From contig CAMKTM010000165.1 of the NCBI GenBank assembly GCA_946415695.1, positions 1 to 5,439 on the forward strand: a stretch of 5,439 bases of DNA, given 5' to 3'. The DNA comes from an uncultured Prevotellaceae bacterium. GTDB lineage: Bacteria > Bacteroidota > Bacteroidia > Bacteroidales > Bacteroidaceae. Below, in pieces: positions 4,075 through 5,439 of this stretch. Each line of letters opens with the position of its first letter. The first letter of the stretch is position 1. The notes below the pieces were generated by a model, which had not been told where the DNA came from, searched no databases, and worked only from the letters and a program-made list of their open reading frames with translations. Both the position numbers and the translations under genes were made by a program.

Positions 4075-4776
4075 TTACTTTTCTGACTTTGAATAGTTCG
4101 ATTCGAAGGTGGCTGGCTGCTGCCCAGGGTTGCGGCTGGTTGGTGTCTCGAAGGCTTTTCTTTCATAGTCTGCCTTGACTTCTTCGTAGAAGTTTGCCAT
4201 TGTGCTGGTCATGTATGGCTGTAGCCAGAAGTAGCCGATGCCTAAGGTGAAGATGCAGAGGACAGCCCAGCCGATGAATGTGAGGTAGAGCCAGAAGAGG
4301 TCGTACTTGTGGCCGTGCATCATTTCCATGCTGAGTTCGATGGCGCTGTTGTACTTCAGGTCAGGTCGGTCGCGCAGGATGAATGTGGTCTGCGAGTATG
4401 AGAGTGCTTTGATGATGCCGGGGACGACGAGGAGCAATGTCCAGAGGATGATGTAGACGTACTCCAGGAGCATGGTGAGGAAGATGCGGACGAAGTCGTG
4501 GTAGCCGTCGAAGAGGCAGCCGAGGTGGAAGGGGTCGTTGCTCTGGCGTCGGTGGTTGGTGAGGAATGCGATGCTGAATCCCCATCCCATTGGGATGAGT
4601 AGCAGTGACAATGCGGTGCCGACATGTGGGACGAAGAGTTCTGCTCCGGCGGATACTGATGCGCTGAAGATGCCAGAGATGATGGTGTAAACGAATGTGA
4701 GAAGTGCGGCTTCGAGCCAACGTCCGTCGAGGTCGCTTGCGCCGCGGTCGCGTAATAGTTTTGCTGAAGATGTCAT
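4075..4776 (-). CDS. DUF975 family integral membrane protein
   Basis: A 233-residue inner-membrane protein whose function is not established. It fits DUF975 (PF06161): hydrophobic segments at about 21-45, 52-75, 98-122 and 159-187, the family-like motif VPGIIKALSYSQTTFIL (118-134), an acidic stretch with SAIELSMEMMHGHKYDLFWLYLTFIGW (144-170), then TLGIGYFWLQPYMTSTMANFYEEV (177-200). The N terminus (MTSSAKLLRDRG) and the polar tail after 200 are probably cytoplasmic. The ATG at 4774-4776 lies about 55 nt downstream of a -7 box. Upstream on the same strand is the GIN-domain gene, separated by 125 bp that contain this promoter, so the two need not be one operon. Downstream is the tRNA promoter. 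Nothing shows what it transports or binds, if anything. Confidence 0.88.
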   Translation of the reverse strand: MTSSAKLLRDRGASDLDGRWLEAALLTFVYTIISGIFSASVSAGAELFVPHVGTALSLLLIPMGWGFSIAFLTNHRRQSNDPFHLGCLFDGYHDFVRIFLTMLLEYVYIILWTLLLVVPGIIKALSYSQTTFILRDRPDLKYNSAIELSMEMMHGHKYDLFWLYLTFIGWAVLCIFTLGIGYFWLQPYMTSTMANFYEEVKADYERKAFETPTSRNPGQQPATFESNYSKSEK

Positions 4777-4830
4777 TGTTTTGTGTTGAATTTAGGGGTT
4801 GACTGATGTGTGTTAATTGTTTTTCGCGTG

Positions 4831-4838
4831 CAAAGGTA
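4831..4838 (-). promoter_or_regulatory. DUF975 gene promoter -7 box
   Basis: On the minus strand TACCTTTG followed by CACGCGAAAA, preceded by TTTTTTTTCG. The match to the mtnN and exporter promoters extends to CGTACCTTTGCAC. No clear -33 TTTG is seen; the expected place lies in a purine/pyrimidine-biased run. Confidence 0.55.
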
Positions 4839-4840
4839 CG

Positions 4841-4885
4841 AAAAAAAAGTAAAAAGTGAAGAGTGAAGAGTGGAAAATAAGGATT
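4841..4885. repeat. Purine-rich low-complexity spacer with GTGAAGA repeats
   Basis: An A-run then AAAAGTGAAGAGTGAAGAG, with GTGAAGA repeated in tandem (about 4856-4869) and AGTGGAAAA following. It resembles the purine-rich arm of the repeat at 205-342. It lies between the GIN gene stop and the DUF975 promoter. Confidence 0.45.
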
Positions 4886-4901
4886 GGAAGAGAAAATATC
4901 T

Positions 4902-5439
4902 CTACTTCAAGTTGTCTTTCTTCACGGTTGACGAGCCTGTGGCGGTGTATGATATGTTGTGGCATTCGCCGCTGAGTGTGACATCTACTGCTCCGGAGAG
5001 CGAGAGGCGTGCCTGTTTGGCGTGGATGTCGAGGTTGCCGTTGCCTGCTCCGCTCATCTTGAGTTCGAGTTTTCGGCACTCTACCCTACCCTCAAGGTTT
5101 GCAACGCCGCTTGTGACGATTTCCACGTCTTCTGTCAGTCGGAGGTTGTCCGTTTTGACATTGCCTGCGCCGCTAAGGGTGATGTCCAGTTCTTTGTCCT
5201 GGGAGATGCTGTCGATGAGGTTGATGTCGCAGGCTCCCATTGCTTGTATCTCCGTGATGTAGGGTGCCGTGATGCGAAGCGTGATGGCTGGCGTGTTCTT
5301 GTTCACGGTGCCTGTGCCTTCTTTCAGGGAGGCTACAAGTTCTTCGTCTTCAGAGGTGACGGAATAGGCTTCGATGGCTTTCTCGTTGCCATAAAGTTGT
5401 AGGGTGTAGATGCTGTCCTGCCGGTATTCGAGACGGACT
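4902..5439 (-). CDS. GIN-domain (DUF2807) protein, 5' end beyond the window
   Basis: The last 178 codons of a protein resembling the putative autotransporter-adhesin head GIN domain (DUF2807, PF10988), common in Bacteroidota envelope proteins, often lipoproteins or secreted. The role is unknown. The visible part has the family's repeating beta-helix-like pattern: APYITEIQAMGACDINLIDS, ELDITLSGAGNVKTDNL, VEIVTSGVANLEGRV, LELKMSGAGNGNLDI, ARLSLSGAVDVTLSGE, with recurring S-G-A/V-x-[ND] steps about every 20 residues. It ends VKKDNLK at stop TAG 4902-4904. The frame is open to the right edge, starting VRLEYRQDSIYTL, which matches the N-terminal strand of the domain. Any signal peptide is outside the window. 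The GTG at 5304-5306 that gives a shorter ORF is internal and not the start. Confidence 0.85.
   Translation of the reverse strand, partial: VRLEYRQDSIYTLQLYGNEKAIEAYSVTSEDEELVASLKEGTGTVNKNTPAITLRITAPYITEIQAMGACDINLIDSISQDKELDITLSGAGNVKTDNLRLTEDVEIVTSGVANLEGRVECRKLELKMSGAGNGNLDIHAKQARLSLSGAVDVTLSGECHNISYTATGSSTVKKDNLK

Noticed and set aside
4902..4918. AGAGA/TCTCT inverted repeat around 4890-4904 as a terminator of the GIN-domain gene
   Set aside because: The stem is only 5 A-T rich pairs and overlaps the stop codon. No solid T-run follows directly, so it is too weak to call.

Overview
The window looks like chromosomal DNA of a Bacteroidota bacterium, most likely Bacteroidales and Prevotella-like. 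The main reason is the promoter grammar. Copies of the Bacteroidota -7 box (TAnnTTTG, here mostly TACCTTTGCA) sit in front of mtnN, the Fur-family gene, the metal exporter, the tRNA and the DUF975 gene, mostly with a TTTG-like -33 element about 19-20 bp upstream. Most starts lack a strong Shine-Dalgarno, the tRNA has no encoded CCA, and the protein families (GIN/DUF2807, DUF975, SO_0444-type exporter) fit. The genus is an inference.

Layout from left to right. (1) 1-194, minus: the 5' end of gpsA, with an ORF extension to 287 that runs through an imperfect repeat element (205-342). (2) 343-765: no convincing protein gene. This gap holds the probable gpsA promoter, a plus-strand promoter near 485, a 7-codon ORF and a GC-rich, foldable stretch (about 614-746), so a small RNA is possible. 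(3) 766-1455, minus: mtnN (MTA/SAH nucleosidase) with a near-ideal promoter. (4) 1621-2061, plus: a Fur/Zur-type metalloregulator, divergent from mtnN. (5) 2062-2267: promoter, a perfect 15-bp palindrome at the expected -33 position, and a 100-bp MITE-like insert flanked by 9-bp direct repeats. (6) 2268-3557, plus: an SO_0444-type Cu/Zn efflux permease with a five-histidine run and a C-terminal heavy-metal-binding (HMA) domain. (7) 3558-3775: structured 3' region ending in a strong plus-strand terminator. (8) 3901-3975, minus: tRNA-Arg(UCU) with its own promoter and terminator. (9) 4075-4776, minus: DUF975 membrane protein. (10) 4902 to the right edge, minus: 5'-truncated GIN-domain protein.

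The clearest functional unit is the regulator plus exporter: a metal-sensing repressor next to a metal-efflux permease, with a candidate operator in the intervening promoter. This looks like metal homeostasis under local control. The other genes (phospholipid glycerol backbone synthesis, SAM by-product recycling, a tRNA, envelope proteins) are housekeeping or poorly characterised and show no obvious link to it. I see no phage, transposase, CRISPR array or rRNA, and no clearly new multi-gene system. The unusual material lies in the noncoding DNA.
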